Assembly (NCBI GenBank): GCA_015233365.1
Contig: JADFXU010000007.1
Span: 16,691-80,690, forward strand
Length of the DNA stretch: 64,000 nt
Source: Nitrospirota bacterium
Lineage (GTDB): Bacteria; Nitrospirota; Thermodesulfovibrionia; Thermodesulfovibrionales; Dissulfurispiraceae
Direction of reading: 5' to 3'
Positions 26,271-35,746 of this stretch are shown in pieces. Under the pieces are notes generated by a model that searched no databases, was not told where the DNA came from, and was given only the letters and a program-made list of their open reading frames with translations. The stretch's first letter is position 1, and the number at the start of each line of letters is the position of its first letter. Position numbers and translations under genes: made by a program.

Positions 26271-26276
26271 TACAAT
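26271..26276 (+). promoter_or_regulatory. -10-like hexamer adjacent to the radical SAM gene start
   Basis: TACAAT is followed by six bases and ATG 26283 (or by three bases and GTG 26280). A transcript starting at normal distance would be leaderless or nearly so, and no Shine-Dalgarno sequence is visible. Confidence 0.4.
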
Positions 26277-26282
26277 TAAGTG

Positions 26283-27713
26283 ATGCAAATTCTCGTTATA
26301 AATACCAATTCTCATACAGTGCCCGTGCCGGTCATGCCTTTAGGGGCGTGTCTCGTCGCAGACGCGGCAGCATCGGCAGGACAAACGGTCCGGTTTCTGG
26401 ATTTAATGTTCGCAAAGAATCCCCGGAAGGCACTCACACAGGAGTTGGCGGCATTCCCTCCTGATGCCATCGGCCTTTCAGTGCGTAATATTGACGGTAA
26501 CGATATGCAAAGCCCCCTTTCTTTCATTGCCGATCTTCCGCCCCTGCTTGATACGATCCGTCTCTTGTCCCGGGCCCCGGTCATTCTTGGCGGCGCAGCA
26601 GTTGCGGTAATGCCGGAAGAAATGATTTCTTATACAGGGGCGCCTTACGCAGTACTGGGTGATGCCGCGCGTGTTTTTCCCCTCTTGCTGGAGGCCGTGG
26701 CTGACAACCGCATCCCTGAGGAAATCCCGGGTGCAGCCTGGCTCGAAAACGGGAAAGTGAGGATAAACCCCTGCGCGCCATCACCGGATATGAGAACGCA
26801 CTGTCCTGTTCCCGCCTACCGGCGCTGGATCAATGTGAATAAATATCTTTCACTACAAACCACCGCGCCCCTGCAGACCAAGCTCGGATGCCGGTTTAAC
26901 TGTGTCTACTGTACTTACAGCCGGATTGAGGGAGGCAACTACAGCCTCTGCACCCCGGAAAGCGTGCGTGATGCCGTTCAGAACCTTGTTTCTCAAGGCT
27001 TCAGGGACATTGAAATCGTCGATAATGTATTTAACGCCCCGTATGACCACGCAATGGAAGTATGCGAAGAACTTGCCGGGTCGCCATCCCCTGCGCGGTT
27101 GCAGAGCATGGAGCTGAACCCGCTCTTTGTTGATGATGCCCTCCTGCAGGCAATGGCAAAGGCCCGCTTCAACAGCATAGGGATAACAGTTGAGAGCGCT
27201 TCTGATAAGGCCCTCAAAGGCCTCGGGAAGAATTATTCTGCCCGTGAAGTTTATCATGCTGCGGAGGTTGTGGCCCGCCATGACCTTCCATGTCTCTGGA
27301 TATTTATGCTCGGAGGACCGGGTGAAACAGAGGAAACGGTCAAAGAGACGCTCCGTTTTGCCGAAACCCGGATACGAAAGAACGACGTTGCCTACTTCAA
27401 TCTTGGCATACGCATTTATCCGGGAACAGAGCTGGAAATGATTGCGAGAAAACAGGGCCTGCTTTCGCTCTCCCGCCGGGAGATGCTTGAACCTGTTTTT
27501 TATGTTTCTCCTGAAATATCGTATTCGTGGCTTATTCTGCATATGAGAAAAACCATCTCTGCTCATATGAACTTTGTCTGCTCGGACACTTTGGGAATGC
27601 CTTCCCTCCCCGCTATTCAGCGCTTAGGCTATACGCTGGGTATCAGGCCCCCGCTGTGGCGGTACACCCGCCTTATTCGGAGCGGGCTCCGGCTGCTGGG
27701 ACTCGCCGCGTGA
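26283..27713 (+). CDS. B12-binding-type radical SAM protein
   Basis: 476 residues. The N-terminal ~150 residues have the Rossmann-like layout of cobalamin-binding domains (ILVINTNSHTVPVPVMPLGA, then APVILGGAAVAVMPEE and YAVLGDAA), although the canonical DxHxxG is not clearly kept. The radical SAM core follows with CRFNCVYC (CxxxCxxC, ~201-208) and a downstream GGPGETEETVKET segment. The gene overlaps the type III polyketide synthase gene by four bases, so the enzyme is probably a tailoring or substrate-forming partner of that synthase. The reaction (methylation, C-C bond formation or other) is unknown. Confidence 0.82.
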   Translation: MQILVINTNSHTVPVPVMPLGACLVADAAASAGQTVRFLDLMFAKNPRKALTQELAAFPPDAIGLSVRNIDGNDMQSPLSFIADLPPLLDTIRLLSRAPVILGGAAVAVMPEEMISYTGAPYAVLGDAARVFPLLLEAVADNRIPEEIPGAAWLENGKVRINPCAPSPDMRTHCPVPAYRRWINVNKYLSLQTTAPLQTKLGCRFNCVYCTYSRIEGGNYSLCTPESVRDAVQNLVSQGFRDIEIVDNVFNAPYDHAMEVCEELAGSPSPARLQSMELNPLFVDDALLQAMAKARFNSIGITVESASDKALKGLGKNYSAREVYHAAEVVARHDLPCLWIFMLGGPGETEETVKETLRFAETRIRKNDVAYFNLGIRIYPGTELEMIARKQGLLSLSRREMLEPVFYVSPEISYSWLILHMRKTISAHMNFVCSDTLGMPSLPAIQRLGYTLGIRPPLWRYTRLIRSGLRLLGLAA

Positions 27714-28762
27714 GCAGCGTCAGTATTCTATCTGTTGCAACTGCTTCGCCGCCTTACAGGGTTGACCAGGCCTTTGCAAAAGAATTCATGATGCAGCACT
27801 ATGCCGGAAGTCTCAGTCCTAGACTCCTGGGAGCGCTCGAAAAGGTCTTTTCTCACCCCAGTGTAAAACAGAGGCATTTCGCACTTGATGATCCTGAAAC
27901 TATTATTGACGAGGACCCTGACAGCAGAATAGCCAGATTTACCCGGTGGTCAATCGAGCTGTCGTCCGCAGCTGTTACAAAGGCTCTCGCCCTGGCCGGC
28001 GTTGCCCGTGACGAGGTGACAGGTCTGGTTGTGAACACATGCACCGGCTACTTATGTCCCGGCATCTCAACTTACCTCATCGAACGTTTGGGGCTTAGGC
28101 GGGACACAAGCGCTCATGATCTGGTCGGCAGCGGTTGCGGAGGGGCTATTCCCAATCTGCGGATATCAGCGGCGCTGGCAAATGAATCCGAAGAAGCGGT
28201 CGTAGTCAGTGTTTCATCCGAAATATGCAGTGCAACTTTTCAGATGGGTAATGACCTGGGACTGATAGTTTCAAATGCGCTTTTCAGCGACGGCGCTGCA
28301 GCAGCAGTGCTCCGGAGGAGTCCGAATGGGCTGGAACTGGTGTCCTCCTCGAACTTTTTAGCTCCGGAACACCGTGATAAGATACGCTACGTGTACAGGC
28401 GCGGGGAGCTTTACAACCAGCTATCAACCAATCTGCCGCTTCCGGTCAAAAGAGCTGTTGCGCAGGTTGTCGCCGACCTCCTTATGCAGCGCAATCTGAG
28501 CGTCGGGGATATCAGGCACTGGGCCCTCCATACAGGAGGAGAAAAGATTATAACAGCCATCAAATCCGAGATCGGGCTTACCGAGGCGCAGCTCGGTCCG
28601 ACACGGTCCGTCCTCGAAAACTACGGCAATATGTCTTCGCCAACCGTGTGGTTTGTGTTGAAGGAAATACTTGATAAGGGCATTGACAAAGGCGACTGGT
28701 GCACCATGATCGCCTTTGGCGCCGGTCTCTCCGCCCACGGATACCTGCTGAGAAAACGTTAG
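27710..28762 (+). CDS. Type III polyketide synthase (chalcone/stilbene synthase family)
   Basis: 350 residues, thiolase fold. Catalytic triad: Cys in [14 protein letters not shown] (~140), His in [10 protein letters not shown] (~270) and Asn in [11 protein letters not shown] (~303). It condenses an acyl-CoA starter with malonyl-CoA units, yielding pyrones, resorcinols or similar products. The GTG start overlaps the radical SAM stop (GTGA); a longer ORF reading back to 27527 covers only the neighbour's coding region. The gene is convergent with pyrG, sharing four bases. The two-gene operon has no visible transporter or regulator. Confidence 0.9.
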   Translation: MSSVSILSVATASPPYRVDQAFAKEFMMQHYAGSLSPRLLGALEKVFSHPSVKQRHFALDDPETIIDEDPDSRIARFTRWSIELSSAAVTKALALAGVARDEVTGLVVNTCTGYLCPGISTYLIERLGLRRDTSAHDLVGSGCGGAIPNLRISAALANESEEAVVVSVSSEICSATFQMGNDLGLIVSNALFSDGAAAAVLRRSPNGLELVSSSNFLAPEHRDKIRYVYRRGELYNQLSTNLPLPVKRAVAQVVADLLMQRNLSVGDIRHWALHTGGEKIITAIKSEIGLTEAQLGPTRSVLENYGNMSSPTVWFVLKEILDKGIDKGDWCTMIAFGAGLSAHGYLLRKR

Positions 28763-30402
28763 GGGAAGAGCGAGCGCTTCTCTTTGAGCGCTGCCCCGAT
28801 AAACCCTTTAAACAACGGGTGCGGATCAATGGGCTTTGACTGGAATTCCGGATGGAACTGGCAGCCCACAAACCAGGGATGATCTTTCAACTCGACGATT
28901 TCGACCAGCTCACCATCAGGAGAGGTGCCGCTTATCACAATCCCTTTATCGCAGAGAAATTGACGATAGTCATTGTTGAATTCATAGCGGTGGCGGTGCC
29001 GTTCCGATATTTCTTTTTTCCCGTAGGCCGTGAACGCATGTGTTCCCTCTTTGAGCTCGCATGGGTAAGCGCCGAGTCTCATGGTCCCACCCATTTGAGA
29101 GTCTTTGGAACGCTCTTCCACTTTGCCTGTCCTATGGTTGAACCACTTGCCCATAAGGTATATTACGGGATCTTTTATGCCGGCATCGAATTCAGTGCTG
29201 TTTGCCTGAAGCCCGCAAACATTGCGGCCGAATTCGATAACAGCTGTTTGCATACCGAGACAAATGCCGAAATACGGTACTTTCTTTTCCCGCGCATACT
29301 TTATTGCCGCTATTTTACCCTCGATTCCCCTGGAGCCGAACCCCCCTGGGACCAGAATCCCGTCAACTTCAGAAAGATAATTTTCCGCGCCTTTAGCCTC
29401 TATTTCTTCGGAATCGACCCATAGCAGGGTTACCCGCGTATTGTTGGCTATGCCGCCGTGCAGCAATGCTTCGGCAAGGCTTTTATAAGCATCTTTCAGC
29501 CCCGTATACTTTCCGACTATGGCAATAGTTGTCTCAAATCCGGGTTGCTTTATACGCCGCACGACTTCCAACCAGACCGACAGGTCGGGCTCCGGCGGAT
29601 TAACAAGCGACAGGTTCTTATCCAGCAACTTGCCCAGCCCTTCAGCCTGAAAACAAATCGGGACTTCATATACGGTCTCCACATCTACTGCTGCAATAAC
29701 GGCATCGGGATCGACATTGCAATGCAGGGCAATTTTCCTTTTCACTTCGGGGGAAAGGGGCCTGTCGGCCCTGCAAAAAAGTATATCAGGCTGGATACCT
29801 ATTGCCCTCAGCTCTTTGACGCTGTGCTGGGTGGGCTTGCTCTTTAACTCGCCGGCAGCAGATATATACGGCACAAGCGTCAAATGGGTATAGACGACAT
29901 TCTCTCTTCCGACATCGTAACGGAACTGTCTTATCGCTTCCAGAAAAGGAAGGCTTTCGATGTCCCCAACCGTGCCGCCGATTTCAACAATAATAACATC
30001 ATACTCCGGAGTAGCTACGGACTTTATTGCACTCCTTATTTCGTCGGTGATATGGGGCACAACCTGCACAGTGTCGCCGAGATAATCTCCTCTTCTCTCT
30101 TTTGTTATAACGTTATTATAGATTTTCCCTGAGGTGAAGTTATTGGCAACAGAGGTCTTTGCATGGGTGAACCTCTCATAATGCCCCAGGTCAAGGTCGG
30201 TCTCGCATCCATCATCAGTTACATAGACCTCCCCATGCTCAAAGGGGCTGAGCGTCCCCGGATCAACGTTGATGTAAGGGTCCAGTTTCTGCAGTGTGAC
30301 CCTTAGACCTTTTGCTTCAAGGAGCGCGCCGATTGACGAGGCGGCGATCCCCTTGCCCAAAGCTGAAACAACTCCTCCTGTCACGAAGATGAATTTAGGC
30401 AT
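28759..30402 (-). CDS. pyrG: CTP synthase
   Basis: 547 residues, full length. The amidoligase domain starts [17 protein letters not shown] with the P-loop-like region and continues with [19 protein letters not shown]; the class I glutamine amidotransferase domain has the nucleophile in FGICLGMQ (~380) and His/Glu in [11 protein letters not shown] near the end. It converts UTP to CTP using glutamine and ATP. It is co-directional with kdsB, overlapping its end by 22 bases; both feed CMP-Kdo production. Confidence 0.98.
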   Translation of the reverse strand: MPKFIFVTGGVVSALGKGIAASSIGALLEAKGLRVTLQKLDPYINVDPGTLSPFEHGEVYVTDDGCETDLDLGHYERFTHAKTSVANNFTSGKIYNNVITKERRGDYLGDTVQVVPHITDEIRSAIKSVATPEYDVIIVEIGGTVGDIESLPFLEAIRQFRYDVGRENVVYTHLTLVPYISAAGELKSKPTQHSVKELRAIGIQPDILFCRADRPLSPEVKRKIALHCNVDPDAVIAAVDVETVYEVPICFQAEGLGKLLDKNLSLVNPPEPDLSVWLEVVRRIKQPGFETTIAIVGKYTGLKDAYKSLAEALLHGGIANNTRVTLLWVDSEEIEAKGAENYLSEVDGILVPGGFGSRGIEGKIAAIKYAREKKVPYFGICLGMQTAVIEFGRNVCGLQANSTEFDAGIKDPVIYLMGKWFNHRTGKVEERSKDSQMGGTMRLGAYPCELKEGTHAFTAYGKKEISERHRHRYEFNNDYRQFLCDKGIVISGTSPDGELVEIVELKDHPWFVGCQFHPEFQSKPIDPHPLFKGFIGAALKEKRSLFP

Positions 30403-31151
30403 TTTTCAACCCTCTCTAGATCAATAGCAGTATCTACGCCGATTGTTTCATACGGGGTTTCATGCACTTTAATCGTCAAACCCCGCTCCAAAGCCCTTAA
30501 TTGTTCAAGTTTCTCTATTTCTTCCAGCACCGTAGGCGCAAGCCGCGAAAAATGCAAGAGCACGTCTTTTCTGTAGGCATAAATACCGATGTGCTTATAA
30601 TAGTGATGCGTGGCTGGTGATAACTCATCACGGTGGTATGGTATCGGGGAGCGTGAAAAATAAAGAGCAAAGAACTCATCATTGAAGACAACTTTTACTA
30701 CATTCGGATCATTTATCTCTTCCAGCCGGTCTATCTTTCTTGAAAGAGTTCCGATTGCCGCCCGTTTGTCTGCCATAACCCGTATTACCGAATCGATCAT
30801 CTCAGGCATAATCATTGGTTCATCGCCCTGGACATTCACGATAATCTGTTCATCCTGTTCGCCGTGTCCCTTGATTTTCCCGTCTGCCGCCAGTTTTGTT
30901 ACAGCCTCGGCAATTCTGTCGGTGCCTGACCTGTGGTCAGTCGATGTCATGACCGCCTTGCCCCCAAACCCTTCAACGGCAGAAAAAATTTCCGGACTGT
31001 CAGTAGCGACAAAAACGTCACTTGCCAGACGCGCTCTTCCGGCCTTTTCGTAAACATGCTGGATCATGGGTTTTCCTAAGAGGTGACAAAGGGGCTTCCC
31101 GGGGAAGCGGGTCGAACCATATCGGGCCGGTATAATTACAATGGCAGGCAT
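30381..31151 (-). CDS. kdsB: 3-deoxy-manno-octulosonate cytidylyltransferase (CMP-Kdo synthetase)
   Basis: 256 residues. The nucleotide-binding start [16 protein letters not shown], the [15 protein letters not shown] segment and VQGDEPMI are characteristic. It activates Kdo with CTP for lipopolysaccharide inner-core synthesis, so the organism makes Kdo-containing LPS. The gene overlaps pyrG, which supplies CTP. Start ATG 31149-31151. Confidence 0.97.
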   Translation of the reverse strand: MPAIVIIPARYGSTRFPGKPLCHLLGKPMIQHVYEKAGRARLASDVFVATDSPEIFSAVEGFGGKAVMTSTDHRSGTDRIAEAVTKLAADGKIKGHGEQDEQIIVNVQGDEPMIMPEMIDSVIRVMADKRAAIGTLSRKIDRLEEINDPNVVKVVFNDEFFALYFSRSPIPYHRDELSPATHHYYKHIGIYAYRKDVLLHFSRLAPTVLEEIEKLEQLRALERGLTIKVHETPYETIGVDTAIDLERVEKCLNSSS

Positions 31152-31254
31152 ATCTTTCGTTATGATAACATAGTTTTGTTCGACGTGATTAGTTTACAAA
31201 ATTACCGCATAAAATTGATAGGAAGAAATACATGGACGAAGCAGGGTGTGCTTT

Positions 31255-32811
31255 ATGAAAAGTTTGAAAGCGCTTTACGAGCGCCTGTACGGGCCTGCCT
31301 TTCTTTCAGGGTTTCTGCTCGTTCTTTCTTTCCCGACAGTCAATTTCTTTCCTCTCGCCTGGATAGCTCTTATTCCCCTGTTGCTGTTTCTCCGCGATAA
31401 AGACCAGTGGACGGCCTTTACAGGGGGCTTTTATTTCGGGTTCGTCTATTTTTTAGGCACCCTTTACTGGATATACCATTCTCTTTATTATTATGGCGCC
31501 ATCCCTTTAGTGCCGAGTATTCTGCTGATTGTTGTCTTATGCATGTACTTCAGCCTTTATCCGGCCTTCTTCGCATTACTCTATGCCGCGAATATAAAAA
31601 GGACCGATATGCCTTCTCTCATTGTGGCGCCGATGATATGGACAGCCCTTGAATTCCTGCGTTCATATGCCCTTAGCGGTTTCCCCTGGTCGAGTCTGGG
31701 GTACAGCCAGTATGCGTTCCTGCCTCTCATACAGATCGCCGATATTACGGGAGTATATGGGGTGTCCTTTCTTATCGTATCCGTTAACGGCGCACTGGTC
31801 GATGTTCTCTTGCTGAAACAGAGGTATAAAGAGCGTCCGCTTGCTTCATACCTGCCTACAACGGGCGGCTTTGCAGTCCTCATTTTTTTTCTGATCTTTA
31901 CTCTCGGTTATGGAATATACCGCCTGCAGCAGGAACGGCCGGGTTCCTCAATAAAAGTTGCCGTTGTTCAGGGCAATATAGAGCAGGACAAAAAATGGGA
32001 TCCCGAGTATCAGAAGTCGGTTATCTCCATATATAAAGATCTCTCTTTTGCCGCGGCGCGCGAAACCCCTGATGTAATAGTTTGGCCTGAAACTTCCGCA
32101 CCGTTTTTTTTTGGGGCGGATAAAGAGCATACCGCTGAAATGGTCTCTTTTGAGCGCCAATTCAATTCCTATCTCCTGTTTGGGAGCGTCACGGTAAAAA
32201 ACAGGACTGCCCGGGCCCCGCTATCCCGGCCCCGCTATGCCAATAGCGCCATACTCCTTGATAAAAATGGCAATATCACCTATTTTTATGATAAAATACA
32301 TTTGGTCCCGTTTGGGGAATTTATTCCGCTCAGACCGCTTCTGTCCTTTGTTGATTTGACGGGCGCAATAGGAGATTTTGTTCCGGGAGAAGATTATACA
32401 AAGGCTGTGACTCCCTTTGGAAGTTTCGGGACTCTTGTCTGTTACGAGATTACATTCCCCGGCCTCGTGAGAAAGTTTTTTACGAATGGAGGGGATTTTA
32501 TCGTAACAATAACCAATGATGCGTGGTTCGGAAGGACGCCCGGTCCGTATCAGCATTTCAGTATGGCTGTATTCAGGGCGATAGAGAACAGAAAGCCTGT
32601 GATAAGGGCGGCAAATACCGGAATATCGGGGTTTATTGACAGCAGTGGAAGGATTCTCGGAGCGACAGGCCTTTTCACAAGGACGTATCTGGTATCTTCT
32701 GTAAAAACCGACCGTACTTTGTCGTCTTACACAAAATATGGAGATATCTTTTCTTATCTGAGCATTGTTGGTACACTGCTCATGATGATAAGAAAAAGAA
32801 ACAGATATTAA
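31255..32811 (+). CDS. lnt: Apolipoprotein N-acyltransferase
   Basis: 518 residues. Multiple TM helices occupy the first ~215 residues, followed by a periplasmic nitrilase-fold domain whose catalytic triad is Glu in VWPETSAPF (~275), Lys in DKIHLVPFGEFIPLR (~345) and Cys in LVCYEITFP (~395). A final TM helix lies near the C-terminus. It adds the third acyl chain to lipoproteins such as the NodT-like protein in this window. ATG 31255 is preferred to the earlier GTG 31246. Confidence 0.96.
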   Translation: MKSLKALYERLYGPAFLSGFLLVLSFPTVNFFPLAWIALIPLLLFLRDKDQWTAFTGGFYFGFVYFLGTLYWIYHSLYYYGAIPLVPSILLIVVLCMYFSLYPAFFALLYAANIKRTDMPSLIVAPMIWTALEFLRSYALSGFPWSSLGYSQYAFLPLIQIADITGVYGVSFLIVSVNGALVDVLLLKQRYKERPLASYLPTTGGFAVLIFFLIFTLGYGIYRLQQERPGSSIKVAVVQGNIEQDKKWDPEYQKSVISIYKDLSFAAARETPDVIVWPETSAPFFFGADKEHTAEMVSFERQFNSYLLFGSVTVKNRTARAPLSRPRYANSAILLDKNGNITYFYDKIHLVPFGEFIPLRPLLSFVDLTGAIGDFVPGEDYTKAVTPFGSFGTLVCYEITFPGLVRKFFTNGGDFIVTITNDAWFGRTPGPYQHFSMAVFRAIENRKPVIRAANTGISGFIDSSGRILGATGLFTRTYLVSSVKTDRTLSSYTKYGDIFSYLSIVGTLLMMIRKRNRY

Positions 32812-32820
32812 AAAAATCAA

Positions 32821-32889
32821 TGTTGGATGTTGCATTTTAAATGTTAAATTATGGAAATTTTCATTAATTCAACATCCAACATTTAACAT
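32821..32889. repeat. Hairpin of repeated short words between lnt and prfB
   Basis: TGTTGGATGTTG (32821-32832) is the exact reverse complement of CAACATCCAACA (32870-32881), and ATGTTAAAT (32841-32849) of ATTTAACAT (32881-32889), giving two competing pairings. The arms are reiterations of ATGTTGGATG/AATGTTAAA words. It could end lnt transcription, but no T-run follows. Confidence 0.6.
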
Positions 32890-32916
32890 TCAACATAAAG
32901 TTAAGAGGAGGAAGTT

Positions 32917-34027
32917 ATGTTATTGCAGAGTGAATTAATGGAGGATCTGGCCCGTTTAAAGGGAAAAGTTCTTTCCTTAAGAGGTTATCTTTGATGTCGA
33001 TAAACTGAAAAATGATTTAGCGCAGATAGAGCAGGAGCTTTTATCAGAAGAAGTATGGACCAGTCCCGATAAAATCAATGAACTGCAAAAAGCCAAATCG
33101 GAAATAGCTGAAACTATCCGGCCGGTTGAGTCTTCTCTTGATAAGGTGAATTACCTTGAAGAATCATCGACTCTTTTAAACGAAGAGGGTGGTGAGATAT
33201 TCCTCGAAGAATTCAAGAAAGAATTGGACACTCTTAAGCAGGAACTTGACGATATGGAGTTGAAGATTCTTCTTTCGGGAAAACTCGACAAGAATAATGC
33301 AATAATCACTATTCATCCCGGGGCAGGAGGCACAGAAAGCCAGGATTGGGCCCAAATGCTTATGCGGATGTATATGCGGTGGGCTGAACGTCATGGATTT
33401 AAAGTTGAAATAGCAGACCTGCAGCCCGGAGACGAAGCGGGAATTAAAGGCACAACCTTTACCGTTACCGGCGCTTACACTTACGGTTATCTTAAGGGGG
33501 AAGCGGGGATTCACCGCCTTGTGAGGATTTCCCCTTTTGATGCAAATAAAAGAAGACACACTTCTTTTTCAGCAGTACTGGTTTATCCTGAAATAGAGGA
33601 TGATATTCCGGTTGAAATTAAAGAAGAGGATTTGAAAATGGATACGTTCAGGGCCTCGGGTGCAGGAGGACAGCATGTCAACAAAGTATCTTCGGCTGTC
33701 AGGATAACCCATATTCCTTCCGGAATAATTGTTGCGTGCCAGACAGAACGTTCTCAGTACAGGAACAGGGAGATGGCGATGAGAATTCTTAAATCGAGAC
33801 TCTATGATATGTCCGTTAGGGAGAGGGAAAAGAGAATGGATACTATTATAGGCGATAAAAAAGGAATATCCTGGGGCAATCAGATAAGATCGTATGTGTT
33901 GCAGCCTTACCGGCTTGTGAAAGATCATAGGACAAACAGTGAAACAGGCAATGTTGATGCTGTTCTGGATGGGGATATAGATATCTTTATCAGAGGGTAT
34001 TTGAATTCCAATTTAGCTGTGGCATGA
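32917..34027 (+). CDS. prfB: Peptide chain release factor 2 with programmed +1 frameshift
   Basis: ATG 32917 is preceded by GAGGAGGAAG. The first frame encodes 25 residues and stops at TGA 32992-32994 in the context AGAGGTTATCTTTGA, the RF2 autoregulatory slippery site with an upstream Shine-Dalgarno-like AGAGG. A +1 shift at CTT resumes with GAT 32993 (residues DVDKLKN) and runs to 34027, giving about 369 residues. The GGQ motif is in GAGGQHVNK. RF2 reads UGA and UAA; low RF2 favours frameshifting. The full gene must be read across the shift. Confidence 0.96.
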
Positions 34028-34369
34028 TGGTTGTCTTCCCTGCTGTTAAATCTTAAGTATTTAAAGAGTAGTAGTAGTAAGCGCTGTTGAATTGTTAGCA
34101 ATGGATAAAAAAGATGAAATGGCAGTTAGTTTGAGCGGCAATATCTTGAACTACTTTTCTTGTCCTTTAAACATTTGGGGAAGGTCGTATTTTTAAACAG
34201 CTCAACTGACAATTTATTGCCCTTGTTTTAACGGATAGGATATAATTACGAGGCAAAGATTATAGAATTATTAACAATTGTCAATATCATGTTAATAACA
34301 GAGGGTTTGTTTTAATTGTTTCGGGACATTTGTTTTTTATAAAGTACTGTGTATCGGGGATGGACTGCC
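34028..34369 (+). other. AT-rich region between prfB and dnaA, candidate origin segment
   Basis: This 340-base gap has no gene. It contains TAGTAGTAGTAA (34069-34080), which resembles a DnaA-trio, and two inverted nonamers TTATTAACA (34268-34276) and TGTTAATAA (34290-34298), each one base from the relaxed DnaA-box consensus TTWTNCACA. A TTGCCC-18-TATAAT promoter-like pair lies at 34217-34246. No perfect TTATCCACA is visible, so calling it oriC rests mainly on position next to dnaA-dnaN-gyrB. Confidence 0.4.
34316..34343 (+). promoter_or_regulatory. Probable dnaA promoter
   Basis: TTGTTT (34316-34321), a 16-base spacer and TATAAA (34338-34343). The expected start is close to GTG 34349, an in-frame alternative dnaA start, so the transcript might be leaderless if that codon is used. 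The inverted TTATTAACA nonamers just upstream could serve autoregulation. Confidence 0.5.
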
Positions 34370-35704
34370 GTGACTATAGAAGAAATATGGAATAAGAATC
34401 TTTTGGAGATAGCAAAGAAAGTAGGAGACAATCTTTTTGAACTGTGGTTCAAGCCGATGAGACTGCTAGGACTTAAAGACAAGGTAATGACTATCGGCAT
34501 TCCCAACAGGTTTTTCAGGGAGTGGATTGAGGATTATTATCCGTCAATTGTGAATGAAACAGCCGAAGTCATTATAGGGTATCCTGTTTCGGTCAAATAT
34601 AAGATTATAGAGAAAGAAGATGCGGCGCTAAAAAAGCACGACACCAAGCTGGAGAGCAGAAAAATCAAGCTCGCAAGCAGGGGAATATATCTGAGTCCGA
34701 AGTACACTTTCGATACCTTTGTTGTGGGCCCGTCGAACCAGTTCGCTCATGCGGCCTCCAGGAGAATCTCCGAGAACCCGGGAATCGCATATAATCCTTT
34801 GTTTATTTACGGGGGGGTCGGCCTCGGCAAGACGCACCTGATGAATGCGATAGGCAACATGATTGTCGATAAGTACCCTGATAAAGTGGTGTGCTATGTT
34901 TCTGCCGAGCAGTTCACGAATGAAGTCATTTCAGCGCTGCGTCACGAAAAGATGGCGGAGTTTAAGGACAAATTCAGAAATGTGGATGTAATGCTCATAG
35001 ATGATATTCAGTTTATAGCCAATAAAACCACGACACAGGAAGAATTTTTCCATACGTTTAACGCCCTTTATGAAAAGCAGCGCCAGATTGTTGTGTCGAG
35101 CGACAGGGCGCCGCTGGAGATATCCGATATTACGGACAGGCTCAGGTCCAGGTTCAGCATGGGGCTCATAGCTGATATTCAGCCGCCTGAAGTCGAAACT
35201 AAAGTCGCGATTATTTTAAAAAAGGCCGGAGCGGAAAAGATGGTCATCCCGAATGATGTGGCCTATTTTATTGCGACAAAAATAAAGTCCAACATAAGAG
35301 AACTGGAGGGGTGCCTGATAAAGCTGGGGGCGCATTCGTCGCTTACAGGCCTTTCGATTGATACCGAAATGGCCAAGGTGGTGCTTAAAGATCTTATAAT
35401 GGACGATGAAAAACCCATTACCGTCGAGCTGATACAGAAGATTGTGTGCGATTATTTCGGTCTGAAAATTCAGGATATAAGGGCACGGAAGAGGACAAAG
35501 GAAATAGCGAATGCACGGCAGATAGCTATGTATATAGCAAAGCGTAATACCAACCTCTCGCTGAGTGAAATAGGAAGGTATTTTGGGGGAAAAGATCATG
35601 CGACCGTAATCTATGCCTGCAAACAGATAGAAGAAAAACGCGGCAAGGATGAAAACCTGAACAAGAGTGTCGAAAATATAGTTCGGAGAGTTACCGGCGT
35701 ATAA
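34370..35704 (+). CDS. dnaA: Chromosomal replication initiator DnaA
   Basis: 444 residues. Domain I starts TIEEIWNKNLLEIAKK; the AAA+ domain has Walker A YGGVGLGKTHL, Walker B VDVMLIDDIQFIA and the arginine finger in DRLRSRFSMG; domain IV carries the DnaA-box-binding HTH with the signature GGKDHATVIYA. GTG 34370 is chosen because GGGGATGG lies at reasonable spacing and the product starts at the normal N-terminus; GTG 34349 would add seven residues. It is followed directly by dnaN and gyrB. Confidence 0.97.
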   Translation: MTIEEIWNKNLLEIAKKVGDNLFELWFKPMRLLGLKDKVMTIGIPNRFFREWIEDYYPSIVNETAEVIIGYPVSVKYKIIEKEDAALKKHDTKLESRKIKLASRGIYLSPKYTFDTFVVGPSNQFAHAASRRISENPGIAYNPLFIYGGVGLGKTHLMNAIGNMIVDKYPDKVVCYVSAEQFTNEVISALRHEKMAEFKDKFRNVDVMLIDDIQFIANKTTTQEEFFHTFNALYEKQRQIVVSSDRAPLEISDITDRLRSRFSMGLIADIQPPEVETKVAIILKKAGAEKMVIPNDVAYFIATKIKSNIRELEGCLIKLGAHSSLTGLSIDTEMAKVVLKDLIMDDEKPITVELIQKIVCDYFGLKIQDIRARKRTKEIANARQIAMYIAKRNTNLSLSEIGRYFGGKDHATVIYACKQIEEKRGKDENLNKSVENIVRRVTGV

Positions 35705-35746
35705 AACGTTCGAGGCAGAGTTAAAAACGGAATGACGGAGGGATTG

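Noticed and set aside
27527..27709. N-terminal extension of the type III polyketide synthase
   Set aside because: The extension overlaps the conserved end of the radical SAM gene and is unlike the family; GTG 27710 gives a normal-length enzyme.
33146..34027. Release factor 2 starting at 33146
   Set aside because: This would drop the N-terminal domain; the true gene starts at 32917 and reaches this frame by the programmed +1 shift at CTTTGA.
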